DNA of 64,000 nt from Globisporangium splendens (lineage: Eukaryota > Oomycota > Peronosporomycetes > Pythiales > Pythiaceae), in NCBI GenBank assembly GCA_006386115.1, contig VFIW01000009.1:744001-808000 (forward strand), written 5' to 3'. Both the position numbers and the translations under genes were made by a program. A model generated the notes under the pieces. It was given only the letters and a program-made list of their open reading frames with translations. It searched no databases and had not been told where the DNA came from. Position 1 is the stretch's first letter; each line of letters starts with the position of its first letter. Positions 51,660 through 62,727 of the stretch are shown here, piece after piece.

Positions 51660-53127
51660 GATAACGCTTCAACCATGGCATTCCCAGAATCAGATCAAAC
51701 TTGTCATCGAGGTCGAGTAAAATGAACTCGTCTTCACCTCGGAAATCTTCACACTTCATTGCCAAGCGCACCACGCGCTTTGGCATTTTCACAGTCGACC
51801 CGTTGGCCAACCGAATAACCATCGTCTTGTCTTCATTCGCATCAGGCATTGGTACTTTATGCCTGACGATTACTTCATTTCGAACAAAATTGTTCGACGC
51901 ACCAGTGTCAACCAAAGCTCGTAGAGGCGTTGCAATACCGTCTACTTGAACTTTGAGAACGATCAAACTTGACGTTTGGCTGACACTGTTCTCCCTCGTG
52001 GAAACTGCATGTGCATCATGCACATTGGGGCCAGAGTCCTGTGTATCCACAAACACAGTCCTCTTTTCGAGCCCAGTAGGAGGCCCCGCCCCTACTGGTC
52101 GTTCCCGTTTTTTGAACGTTGGGAACGATCGAACCCACGGCCGCGACCGTAGTTGTTCGAGCGCGAACCCTGTGTCGTTTGCCGGTCAGGCAAAGACACT
52201 TTGCAGTTCCGAGCGAAGTGACCCGACTTCCCACAACGGAAACATTTTCCATCGTTGTGAGGACGTCCATTTCCAGGCGTGGAAATGTACGAAATGTCCA
52301 TCGGCTCTGGACCATCGTGCGCGACATTCGCTTGTCTTGGTGGCCTTGACGGAAACCCTTGGAACTTCGCTTGCTTGATGCTGAACTCTTCTTGCATCGC
52401 ACGGCTGATGGCTTCGTCCAGCGTCTTGGGATACTCACGGAACAATTGGTTCCGGATTGGCCCGTCGTTCAGACCCGTCATGAACGTCACAACTTGCGTT
52501 GGAACGTCAATCGGCTCGTCCACGATGCTTGAGACCAAGAAGCGCGCTCGTTGTGCATACGAATGCAGATCGAAACGGCCTTGGCGAAGCTTGAGGAACT
52601 CGGCACGCGCACGGAACTCACTCTGCGGTGGTTCAAACGCTGCCTTGAGCTCTGCCTTGAAGTCTTCGTAGCTGTAGAAGCAGTTTGGATCCGACAAACG
52701 CTTCCCATAAGCCCAGCTCTTTGCACGACCCGCAAGGTTGGACATCGCGAACAACACTTGCTGCAGGGTCACGAAGTTGTCTTGCAGTGATAGCTGCATC
52801 CAACTCGACGAACCATCGAGAAGAGAGGTTCGCTCTCGCCGCCACATACGGAGAGACATCCAGCTTCAGCGCACCGTCCTGAAGGACGAAACAGGGGTTG
52901 CGACCTGCTTTCGAGATTCAATAATCTCGTGGTGCATGAAACTGACCGCAGCGTTCTTCTGGTCTTCAGGAGACCGCCGATCGTAGCAGGCTGATTACAG
53001 CAGCCTCTCCCGATGACGTTTCGCATCCGCTCCAGCGCCGACCACTCATAAGAAGACAAATGAGGAAAAATATTCATTCGTCAACTCGACAGTTTCCGGT
53101 ACTGCTGGACCGAGTGCACATCTCACT
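51660..53127 (-). pseudogene. B1 gag and protease, separated from pol by element C
   Basis: Downstream of the shared LTR the minus strand encodes a damaged Gag. The N-terminal part (53127-52860) is in several frames relative to B2. From 52859 to 52092 it is open, with the gag domain (AYGKRLSDPNCFYSYEDFK, EFLKLRQGRFDLHSYAQ) and a CCHC knuckle (CF-CGKSGHFARNC pattern). The A AAA AAC frameshift heptamer is at 52107-52113. The pol frame then carries the protease with ALVDTGASNNFV and LILGMPWLKRYQP, where element C interrupts it at 51659. Confidence 0.85.
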
Positions 53128-53738
53128 TGTAATGGGCGCTGTTCACAACAGTCCCCAAAACACGGCACACACGCTTGTGCGACGAGGAAGCAATCCCGAC
53201 TTGGAGGGAGAGAAGACTTGAGGGCTTGAGAGAATTTGCAACTGAATTAAAATGCTTATGGTTCCTGTCGCTACTTGTAAATGAACCCCAAGGGATCCTA
53301 CACGTTTTATAACTAAAACCTAAACATCACAATAAATCCTATGAATCTGATATATAAAACCTTGGGTACACTGAGGTTGAACCTCACAGATCTTCGAGAA
53401 GCTTGAACTTGAAGTCCCGTGGAAATTCCCTGCAAAGTGATTGGCTACAGCCACTCACTTTAGGTGGCAGAGACACGTCGGTCTCATCACCTGTGCGTTT
53501 CCCAAGTAGGAACCATCACACTCTGTGCTGATTAGTACATGTGAACAACATTCTGCACTGATCAGCACAGAGAGCGCTCGTGACGTCATGGGATGACGTC
53601 ACATGTGCATGTGGGGACTGTCGTACCGTAACCCCTTTGTTATTTGTCTCTCCACAATGCACACTGAAGGTGGTGTGTGTCACACTAGATCTGAGAACAG
53701 ATCCACGTTCATGTAATGGCTAGGTATAGCCCATTACA
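53128..53738 (-). repeat. Family B middle LTR, shared by B1 and B2
   Basis: TGTAATGGGC to CCATTACA, 611 bp. It acts as 5' LTR for B1 and 3' LTR for B2. Paired TGACGTCA sites are at 53581-53601. Confidence 0.9.
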
Positions 53739-54668
53739 TTCTTCCGTTGGCGTCGGATCAACGATCGTGATGATCCGAACCAACACATCGCAGCCCAGAG
53801 AGACCCATGGCGAACGTTTGTTCGTCTTGAGAAAGAGAACAAGATGGAGCGTCTTCTCCGTCGCGGCAACGCTCGTGCCGAAAGAAGAACTCCCGATGAC
53901 GACAGAGCGAACCCTAGCTCTAGTCGTCGTAGTGTCGCCCCTGGCGACGCTACAAGTGGTTCTCGTAGCTGCGGACCACATCGGGAACATCAGACTCCAA
54001 TGTCTGGCGTGGTTCCCACGTGTCCGAGCTCGGTGGATATCCACGCCACCGAACTCTGTAGAAGCGTTGAGGGCTCAACCGCTTCTTCCCACGAGTCGGT
54101 CGATCCTCATGATCAACAATCGACTCAACCACCCAGCGATGATCTCCCTGAGAGTCTATCAATGGGGGTGGGGCTGAACGCGAAAACGATTGAGCGACTC
54201 TGAAAGCGGAAGAGTGCTCATCACGCTCAGATTGAGACACTGGAAGTTCGCGATGCGATCCTTTCGGATCGGTGCGAGAGCCTCGAGGACCAAGTGAAGG
54301 AGCAGGAGTCGCGGATCGACTCGCTGACCTTTGGTCCCGCTCAGTATCGGGCTTTGGAGTCCCGTTTCGAGCAACGGTTCGAGCAAGTCCAGGGCGAACT
54401 CGAGCGACTCCAAAAGGCTGAGAAGGCTCGTGAAATGCATCACGAACGTCTACTGCGCTCTGTGGAAGAGGCAGGTTCGGCTTTTGAGGTACTTCGTGGT
54501 GAGTACCATTCTCGTCTTCAAGCGCTGGAGTCGGTGAAGGGCCAATCCTTCGACATCCTGCAACTCTTGTACGCCGAGAAGAATCTCCAAATCGATGAGC
54601 TGTTTGCTCTTCGCAATCAAGTGGAGAAGCTTCAAGATCAGCTTGGTCGTCTACAAAAGACTTCGTAG
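53739..54668 (+). CDS. Family B antisense ORF, B2 copy (5'-truncated, one stop)
   Basis: Matches the B1 antisense ORF from the SWRRINDRD-like segment on; its first 50 or so codons are lost with the deletion next to the LTR. It keeps the base that B1 has lost (near 54068), so the Arg/Ser-rich middle and the coiled coil are in one frame. A TGA at 54201-54203 replaces the Trp codon of B1. The coiled coil then runs unbroken to the TAG at 54666-54668, with conserved heptads (YAEKNLQ, DELFALRNQVEKLQDQL) despite many changes. Each copy thus carries a different lesion in an otherwise conserved frame. Confidence 0.6.
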
Positions 54669-54956
54669 GATCAGCTGATCCGCTTGGAAGGTAAGGCTTT
54701 AGTCTACCCACATAAAATGTAGGGTGTAGACGCATGCGTGTAGGTATGTCTAGCGTGTAGGCATCACCATTGCATTTCACTACCTTGAACGGTCCGATGA
54801 ACCTTGGCAGAAGCTTCGAGCTTCCCAAATTGGACACTGCATGTTCAGGCAGGTTCGCCGTGCTAAGTAATACAAGATCATTGATCTTATAACACTTGCT
54901 TTTTCTCCTTCCGTTTCTGTCTGCTGTTCCTTTTGCAGATCTGAGCCTTCGCGATT

Positions 54957-54974
54957 GGGGGGGGGGGGGGGGGG
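54957..54974. repeat. 18-base G homopolymer in B2
   Basis: Eighteen consecutive G, absent from the B1 copy, at the edge of a zone dense in single-base indels. Confidence 0.95.
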
Positions 54975-57900
54975 CGTCTCGAACAAACCTCCAACGGCTT
55001 TTGTCCTCCTCGCAACGAGTCATCGACTTGCCTGTCCTCACACTAGTGATGTCGTTGAGGGGTTTCATCGAGTCAAAGTTGGCTTTTAAACTCGGAAGCA
55101 GCATTCAGTCAACACGACTGCGCTTTTTTGCCTTTATAGCCGTAGTCCCTCCCCCACTTAGGTAGAGACCTCACCCCTTATGTGAATCATGCACTCGGGA
55201 TGAAGGCCATAGTTCACATAAAATGGAAGAGTGACCTGTCGAACATGCGTGGAGTTGTTTCAACGCAAACTCTGCGAGCAGGGAGGAACTCACTCCCACT
55301 CTTTTAAAGAGCTCACATAACTGCGCAACACGTATTCCCAGGACACGATTCACTCCATTCAGTTTTGCCATCCGTTTTCAGGATTTGCCTGCTGTTGACA
55401 GGACAACTGGGTTCCAGAAGTCCGAACAGTGCACGTGCCAAACTTGGACCGTAAACCGAGTGTCCCTGTCAACACGATCTCAACGGGCAGGCCATGCAGA
55501 CGGAATACGACGTCTACAAAGACCTTGGCAGTCTTTTCGGCTGAGATCTTGTCCGAAACCGGCGCAAGATGGACCATCTTGCTGAATCGGTCCACAAACA
55601 CAAGGATGCCATTGCGTCCGTGTTTGTCACGTGGAAGTCCGAATATGAAATCCATACTCACAGACTTCCAACTGTCCGATGGGACAGCCAATGAACGAAG
55701 TGGTGCCTGCGTGGAACCAGAAGGTTTCACTCGTTGGCAGATCTCGCAAGTCCTCACATACTTGCGAACCCACTTGTACATGTGTGGCCAGTAGTAATCC
55801 CGGGAAAGACTGAGAAACGTCTTCTCACGTCCGAGATGGCCACCCGAAGGACTGTCATGGTACTCATACAAGAGTCGATGACGCAGACCTTCGTCGTTGG
55901 GAACAACAACCCTTGCTGTATCCCCTTGTTCAACCGCGTAGTACAACAATCCATTGTGTACTCGGAAGCGGTGAACTCGCGACCTTGTTCGAGCAGGCAA
56001 GCTCTGCAGTGCTTTGTCCGAAGGGTCCTTGAAATACTTCAACAAGTCCTGACATGTTTCGTCAGACTTGTACCCTTCGACGATCTCTTCTCGCACTGTA
56101 GTCGTTGCTTGCACTGCGATCGCTTGAACATCTTCGCAGAGTCGACACGCTCCGTCCGTGTCTTCACTCTTGGTCTTCGGATCGTAATCCGGGCGTCTTG
56201 ACAGCGCATCGGCTAAGATGTTCGTCTTGCCTGGCTTGTAGTGTACAACAAAGTTGTACTCTGCAAAGAAAGAGAACCATCTCGCCATTCTTTGCGACAA
56301 ATGAGGAGTCTTCACTGCCGTACGCAGAGATGCGTGATCAGTGTAGATAGCAAAGCGCTCCTCGCCAAGCAGATACACACGGAACTTGACCAAAGAATAC
56401 TTCATCGCCAGAAGTTCCTTGTCGTGGACTGGGTAGTTCCGTTCTGCGGGTCGGAGTTGTCGTGACTGATACGACACAACTCGCTCTCGACCCTCATCGT
56501 CGTGTTGCATCAAGGCGCAACCGATGGCATAATCGCTTGCATCACAAACCACATGGAATGGTTTCTCGTGGTTTGGCAGAGCCAGCACGGGAGCTTCTCG
56601 CAGACTCCTCTTCACTTCGGCAAATGCCATTTGATGGTCGCTGGACCACTCCCACTCAACGTCTTTCTTCAAGAGCTGTGTGAGGGGTTGCACCAACGCT
56701 GCATAATTGCGCGTGTACTTGTGTAAGTAGTTGGCCAGACCCAACCATTGTCTCAGCTGTTTGACGTTCTGAGGCACAGGCCAATCGTCAATAGCTTTGA
56801 CCTTCTCCGGATCAACTCGAACACCATGCTTTCCCACAAAGCAACCGAGAACGGGGATCTCTGGTGCAAAGAATATGCACTTCTTCAGGTTAGCGTAGAG
56901 CTTGTTCTCTCGCATGACCTGAAAGACTTGACGGAGGTGGTCAAGATGAACATCAACGTCAGACTTTTCACCCGTGGTTTTACTATGAACGAATATATCG
57001 TCAAAGTAACTCGGTGCAAACCCTCTCAATGGACGAAGTAAATTCGTGACCATCCTATTGAAAGTCGCAGGAGCGTTCTTCAAACCCTGTGGCATCACTA
57101 ACCATTCCCACAGCATACCACTCGGGGTACTCACTGCAGTTAGTGGTACATCATCTTCGCGCATTCGAATCTGATAGAACCCATCTTTCAGATCGATAGC
57201 ACTAAAGACGGTGCTGCCAACCATTCCATCAAGGATCATGTCCTTGCGTGGAACCGGAGTTTGGGCTGGAATGGTAGCGTCGTTCAGCTTGTTGAAAGCG
57301 TGAACGATGCGCCAACCACCAGTTGCCTTCTTCACACAGAAGGTTGGGCTACAATGTGGAGACTTGCTTTCTCGCACATGCCCAGCCTTAGCACGTTGCG
57401 CAAAGAACTCGTCGATCGCAACGACTTGTTCTCTTGGCAACGGCCACTACCGTGTGATACAATACTTCGTGCCAGGAAGTATGTCAATCTCATGACGAAC
57501 GCCTCTATCGAATGGCAGTTCGTCCGGCACCTTGTCAGGGAATATGTCCTCATATTCCTTGACAAGTTCATACACGGGGTTCGTTTTGAGAGCGTCCCAT
57601 GACTGCTCCTCGAACCTTTCCTTCCGTGTCTTCTCATCGAACACTTCAGCCTCCGTTGCTGATACCGTGTTGATGTCTTCTGCGTCGTCAACATCGACGA
57701 TCATGCAGACCTGCGAAATTTCGCCTTTCGCTAGGCTACGCTTCAGCGTCTTCTTGCTCATCCATGGCAAGGAAATCAACTCTTCGACTGAGCTTGGAGG
57801 ATTTTCGACTTCAATGTGACGCATTACGTTGCTGTCACCATCTTCATTGTAGACCAATACGTTCACGTATTCACTCGAAGTGACTCTTGCTTGGACACTT

Positions 57901-58714
57901 CCTTCGTCGTCTTGACTTGTACCTTGATCAGGGGCACACGTTGCGCTTGCAACAATTGACGATAATTGCTTCTTCTTCTTGGTCATCTTGTCTCGGGATG
58001 GCTCTTCGGCTCTTTTCCCATTCGTTTCTTCCACGCACATCGCCTCATCCATGGGGTCGATGGCAAAGGAGACAGTCTTTTTCTGGCGCCTGACTGCTCC
58101 ACCTCCAGTAGTCTTCTTCAAGATGGGTACCACCTGTGAACATGGGGGGCCATCGCACACCGCAATATCACGAGGGTCATCCGGGATCTCTTCCACAGAT
58201 GTGTAAACCCACACCACTTCATCCGTTGTCACACAGCTCAAGTCAGCATCGTGTGACTTGTCAACGGAGATCTTCACCTTCAACCAGTCAATGCTAGGTT
58301 GATAACGCTTCAACCATGGCATTCCCAGAATCAGATCAAACTTGTCATCGAGGCCGAGTAGAATGAACTCGTCTTCGCCTCGGAAATCTTCACATTCCAT
58401 TGCCAAGCGTACAACTCGCTTTGTCATCTTCACAGTCGACCCGTTGGCCAACCGGACGATCATCGTCTTGTCTCCATTCGCATCAGACATTGGTACTTTA
58501 TGCCTGGCGATCACTTCATTTCGAACAAAGTTGTTCGACACACCAGTGTCAACCAAAGCTCGTAGAGGCGTTGCAATACCGTCTACATGAACTTTGAGAA
58601 CGATCAAACTTGACGTTTGACTGACACTCTTCTCACTCGTGGAAACTGCATGTGCATCATGCACATTGGGGCCAGAGTCCTGTGTATCCACAAACACAGT
58701 CCTCTTTTCGAGCT

Positions 58715-58754
58715 CAGTAGGAGGCCCCGCCCCTACTGGTCGTTCCCGTTTTTT
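58715..58754 (-). promoter_or_regulatory. -1 ribosomal frameshift signal, family B gag-pol (B2)
   Basis: Heptamer A AAA AAC (58754-58748) in register with Gag codons TCA-AAA-AAC, a nine-base spacer, then a hairpin CAGTAGG (58738-58732) with CCTACTG (58721-58715), extendable by three GC pairs past a one-base bulge. The Gag stop TAG lies in the stem. The same site exists in B1 at 52107-52113. Confidence 0.82.
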
Positions 58755-59929
58755 GAACGTTGGGAACGATCGAACCCACGGCCGCGACCGTAGTTGTTCG
58801 AGCGCGAACCCTGTGTCGTTTGCCGACCCGGCAAAGACACTTTGCAGTTCCGAGCGAAGTGACCCGACTTCCCACAACGGAAACATTTTCCATCGTTGCG
58901 AGGACGTTCATTTCCAGGCGTGGAAATGTACGAAATGTCCATCGGTTCTGGACCATCGTGCGCGACATTCGATTGTCTTGGTGGCCTTGACGGAAACCCT
59001 TGGAACTTGGCTTGCTTGATGCTGAACTCTTCTTGCATTGCACGGCTGATGGCTTCGTCCAGCGTCTTGGGATACTCACGGAACAATTGGTTCCGGATTG
59101 GCCCGTCGTTCAGACCAGTCATGAACGTCACGACTTGCGCTGGAACGTCAATCGGCTCGTCCACGATGCTTGAGACCAGGAAGCGCGCTCGTTGTGCATA
59201 CGAGTGCAGATCGAAACGGCCTTGGCGAAGCTTGAGGAACTCGGCACGCGCACGGAACTCACTCTGCGGTGGCTCAAACGCTGTCTTGAGCTCTGCCTTG
59301 AAGTCTTCGTAGCTGTAGAAGCAGTTTGGATCCGACAAACGCTTCCCATAAGCCCAGCTCTTTGCACGACCCGCAAGGTTGGACATCGCGAACAACACTC
59401 GCTGCGAAGGGTCACGAAGTTGTCTTGCAGTGATAGCTGCATCCAACTCGACGAACCATCTCGAAAGAGGTTCGTTCTCTCCGCCACGATACGGAGAGAC
59501 ATCCAGCTTCAGCGGCACCGTCCTGAAGGACGAAACAGGGGTTGCGACCTGCTTTCGAGATTCAATAATCTCGTGGTGCATGAAACTGACCGCGGCGTTC
59601 TTCTGGCCTTCAGGAGACGCCGATCGTAGCAGGCTGATTACAGCAGCCTCCCCGATGACGTTTCGCATCCGCTCCAGCGCCGACCACTCATAAGAAGACA
59701 AATGAGGAAAATATTCATTCGTCAACTCGACAGTTTCCGGTACTGCTGGACCGAGTGGCACATCTACTTGTAATGGGGCGCTGTTCACAACAGTCCCCAA
59801 AACACGGCACACACGCTTGTGCGACGAGGAAGCAATCCCGACTTGGAGGGAGAGAAGAACGACTTGAGGGCTTGAGAGAAAATTTGCAACTAAATTAAAA
59901 ATGCTTACGATTCCTGTCGCTACGTACAA
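58733..59929 (-). CDS. Family B Gag (B2 copy), no clear ATG
   Basis: About 345 codons from the LTR boundary (59768) to TAG 58733. Open reading continues into the 5' LTR to 59929, where the first codon is TTG. The N-terminal segment YFPHLSSYEWSALERMRNVI matches element C Gag near its start, but the codon where a Met would be expected reads GTC (Val) in both B copies. The first ATG is inside that segment. The gag domain (AYGKRLSDPNCFYSYEDFK, EFLKLRQGRFDLHSYAQ) and the CCHC knuckle (CFRCGKSGHFARNC) are intact. Translation may begin at a non-AUG codon or on a spliced leader. Confidence 0.82.
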   Translation of the reverse strand: MYVATGIVSIFNLVANFLSSPQVVLLSLQVGIASSSHKRVCRVLGTVVNSAPLQVDVPLGPAVPETVELTNEYFPHLSSYEWSALERMRNVIGEAAVISLLRSASPEGQKNAAVSFMHHEIIESRKQVATPVSSFRTVPLKLDVSPYRGGENEPLSRWFVELDAAITARQLRDPSQRVLFAMSNLAGRAKSWAYGKRLSDPNCFYSYEDFKAELKTAFEPPQSEFRARAEFLKLRQGRFDLHSYAQRARFLVSSIVDEPIDVPAQVVTFMTGLNDGPIRNQLFREYPKTLDEAISRAMQEEFSIKQAKFQGFPSRPPRQSNVAHDGPEPMDISYISTPGNERPRNDGKCFRCGKSGHFARNCKVSLPGRQTTQGSRSNNYGRGRGFDRSQRSKNGNDQ

Positions 59930-60391
59930 ATGAACCCCAAGGGCTCCTACACGTTTTATAACTAAAACCTAAACATACACAATAAAACCTATGAATCTGA
60001 TATATAAAACCTTGGGTAAACTGAGGTTGAACCCACGAGATCTTCGAGAAGCTTGAACTTGAAGTCCCGTGGAAAATTCCCTGCAAAGTGATTGGCTACA
60101 GCCACTCACTTTAGGTGGCAGAGACACGTTGGTCTCATCACCAGTGCAGTTTCCCAAGTAGGAACCATCACTCAGTACTTGATTAGTACATGGAATGTCA
60201 TCACTCTGTACTGATCAGCACAGAGAGCGCTCGTGACGTCATGGGATGACGTCACATGTGCATGTGGGGACTGTCGTACTGTAATCCCTTTGTTATTTGT
60301 CTCTCCACAATGCACACTGAAGGTGGTGTGTGGCACACTAGATCTGAGAACAGATCCACGTTCATGTAATGGCTAGGTATAGCCCATTACA
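59769..60391 (-). repeat. Family B LTR (5' LTR of B2)
   Basis: 623 bp with TGTAATGG/CCATTACA termini and paired TGACGTCA sites at 60234-60254. It abuts the target duplication tcggc at 60392-60396. Confidence 0.9.
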
Positions 60392-61240
60392 TCGGCGAGT
60401 GCACATTTTGCACGCCCTTGCTTCGATAGACGCATTTCTCAATGTCCTAGATTTGACAAAGTAACAGACAAAGTGAGCTCGCTTCTACAGAACAAACAGC
60501 AAGAAAACGCCACTTCGTACTCGCGACGCGGTGCTCTTGTTCAAGAGCTTTTGTATGTTGTTGGCGATCCGAAGCTGACTTTCCAATAAAAGCTTGAGGC
60601 GAATATTCTCGTGCTCAGACCGTGCGCGCTCATTGCTTTGGCAGTCGGCGATCGCTTTCCACACAGACACAGCTGTTGGGCGGAACGACGACCCTGCGGC
60701 GGACAATGGGACTGAAAAGCGCACTTTCCAGCCATTGCGATCCTCTGCTGGATGGACGTGGTGTCTCGGTGGCGAGGGCCACGATCGTGGCTTTTTCTGT
60801 CTGTGGATTTTGCGCAATTGAGCCTCCAGCTCCGACACTTTGTTGCGCAAGTAGATCATCTCTTGCTTGCGCGTGTTGCGCCACTTGTTTGGGTCCAACC
60901 GCGTCGGCTTCTTGTGTAACTTCTTGGCAGCAGCATTCTCCACAGCTGGGTTGCTTGCTTCTAGCGGATATGGCGCTTCTAGTGGCTGAAGGGGGGATGC
61001 AGACGCGTTGGCATCAACAAACTCGAGTAACGCCGCAAGGTCCAGCAGACCTTCGACGTCCATGAAAAGCTCGTCTGTGGTCAGCTCGTCCTGCGACGCA
61101 CTCGCGGTCCCGAGAGAGCGAACGAGCTCGTCATCGCTGTCTGAAGCCGCCGACGACTCGTACTCGTCGACGAAGGAGAGAGCAGCGTCGAGCGTCGCGC
61201 CGCTGTCGTCGCCGTCTCTGCTGTCCGTCCGGTGCGTCAT
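60392..61240 (-). pseudogene. bZIP-like 5' part of the interrupted bZIP/START (M96-type) gene
   Basis: Exon 1 runs from ATG 61240 (MTHRTDSRDGDD) to a GTACGA donor at 60521, 240 codons. It has an acidic front, then a basic-leucine-zipper-like stretch (KWRNTRKQEMIYLRNKVSEL, EAQLRKIHRQKKP), then WKAIADCQSNERARSEHEN and LLESQLRIANNIQKLL, as in oomycete M96 mating-specific proteins. Exon 2 starts at 60446 (DIEKCVYRSKGVQNVHSP) and is cut after 55 bases by the family B LTR. Its continuation, in the same frame across the duplicated tcggc, is at 37555. The two halves are now 22.8 kb apart. Confidence 0.83.
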
Positions 61241-61579
61241 CCTCCTTCGAAATGAACGATTGCTGATAGGCGCTGAGGCGCACAGAAGAGGCACTTGAGC
61301 ACCCTCCGATTGGCGGAAACGAGAGTTTGCTCGAGTCAACCAGTCAATCAGTACGTCCAATAGTCAATTGGTCCGTTTCGATTGGATAAAAAGACGATGC
61401 CGATCAGAGCGTTATGCAGTTCGGGCGCTTCAGCAGGAGACGGCAGTTTAGAAAGTGATTGAGTTCAAGCTACAATAAAACTCTAGAACGGATTCTACGA
61501 CCAAACGCACTTCAACTCTTTCTTCACGATTAGAAGACTATGGGGAGTGATGAGCTACCAGATCCAAAGTTCGGAGCGT
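61241..61579. other. Intergenic
   Basis: Between the 5' end of the bZIP/START gene and the 3' end of the hydrolase gene. Nothing beyond AT-rich promoter-like sequence is seen. Confidence 0.4.
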
Positions 61580-62727
61580 CTAAGAAGACGCCGTCACATT
61601 CACTGGCAGCAGCACGAAGCTGTCGTACTCGCCTCCGAAGTGAATAACGTGCGTGCCGTTGTTGGCACTCGCGGGCGTCGGCACGCGCTGAGCGTCGGCG
61701 TATGCGGGTTTAACACCACCGCCCAGCTCCAGGAGCGTCACGTTCGTGCCGGGGACGAAAGTGCCGCCGTCCGCGGGGATGGGGACAACCGCAACGCCAA
61801 AACCCAGATCCTTGTCCGAGGATGTTGCCACGGTTGGCATGATCACGAGCTGCAGGCGCTCGCCCGCGGTGAACTTCATTGCAGTCGGCCACAGCCCGAT
61901 CTCCACCGGCACGATCTCACCTGCACGGAGCTTCTCGACGCGATCGAACGTCTGGTAGGGCTCAGACGGCGTGGAACGAACCGGGTCCAGGTGCCGCAAC
62001 GACACGCGCATAGGTTGCAAGGTCGAGACTGTTGGCGCCGACTCGCCACCCACCGTGTTTGGGTACGGGTTGCCATTGGCGTCCACCTTCTGCACTATAG
62101 CGGCTAGGTCCATGTCATCCGACCCCACGGCTTCGACCCAGAGGCGAACCTTGATGTACCCGACGATGCTCATGTCCTCTGGGATCGTGTACAACAGAGA
62201 GACTCCACCTTCAGCTGTCGCACTGTAAGTGAGGTTGGAGGCACTCGAAGGTTTACTGCTACCCAGGACGTTGTTGTCTTGCAGGTACAAGGCTTGCTCC
62301 TTGACTCCTGGGACCGGCCAGTCGGCGGCTGGCACGTTCAACTGGTCCTCGCCGCCTGGGTTGAGCACCGCCAGACGCACACGCGGCGTCGTCTTTTCCC
62401 ACCCGTTGTCGATGCCCTTGAGGTAGCGGTCGAAGAAACGCCTGAGGTCTTCCACGTTCTCCTTGGTGTAGTAGTCTGGCCACTCGGAGCTGTTATGCAC
62501 GCGAAGCCACTTGTTCGTCGAGCTGATGTGGCGGAAGCCCTCGAACGTTCCGTAGGTGTGCACTTGGTTGGAGTAGCTGGCGACAACGTAAGCTGGGACG
62601 TTGATCTTACTGAGACGGGCGGTCTTGTCTTCCCAGTACGGCGTGATCAAGCTCTCCTTTAGCGTCATTCGTGACGAGTCCTCGACAAAGTTGTTTCCCG
62701 GCAGCGTCGTGGCAATGGCCTCAGAGA

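Larger units (their letters stand above)
53950..58886 (-). pseudogene. B2 pol: protease to chromodomain with stop and frameshift cluster
   Basis: The pol frame is open from 58886 (overlapping gag) through the protease (ALVDTGVSNNFV, LILGMPWLKRYQP) to a single TAG at 57447-57449, where B1 has CAG. It then continues in the same frame through RT, RNase H and the integrase zinc finger to about 55460. From there to about 54900 many single-base indels relative to B1 scramble the integrase core. The 3' part 55104-53950 is open again and keeps the GPF region (FIGPFKVVKC) and an intact chromodomain (WVVESIVDHEDRP, RFYRVRWRGYPPSSDTWEP). Confidence 0.88.
37556..60391 (-). mobile_element. Family B Gypsy tandem array LTR-B1-LTR-B2-LTR, with element C nested in B1
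   Basis: Three LTRs of about 610-623 bp (37556-38174, 53128-53738, 59769-60391) enclose two internal regions, both coding on the minus strand. B1 is 38175-42902 plus 51660-53127 (split by element C) and B2 is 53739-59768. The middle LTR serves as 3' LTR of B2 and 5' LTR of B1. The outer LTRs are flanked by the same 5-bp target tcggc, so the array occupies one original insertion site and most likely grew by unequal recombination. B2 lacks about 215 bp next to the middle LTR that B1 keeps at 38175-38390. Both copies are inactivated, but differently. Family order is gag, protease, RT, RNase H, integrase, chromodomain. Confidence 0.88.
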
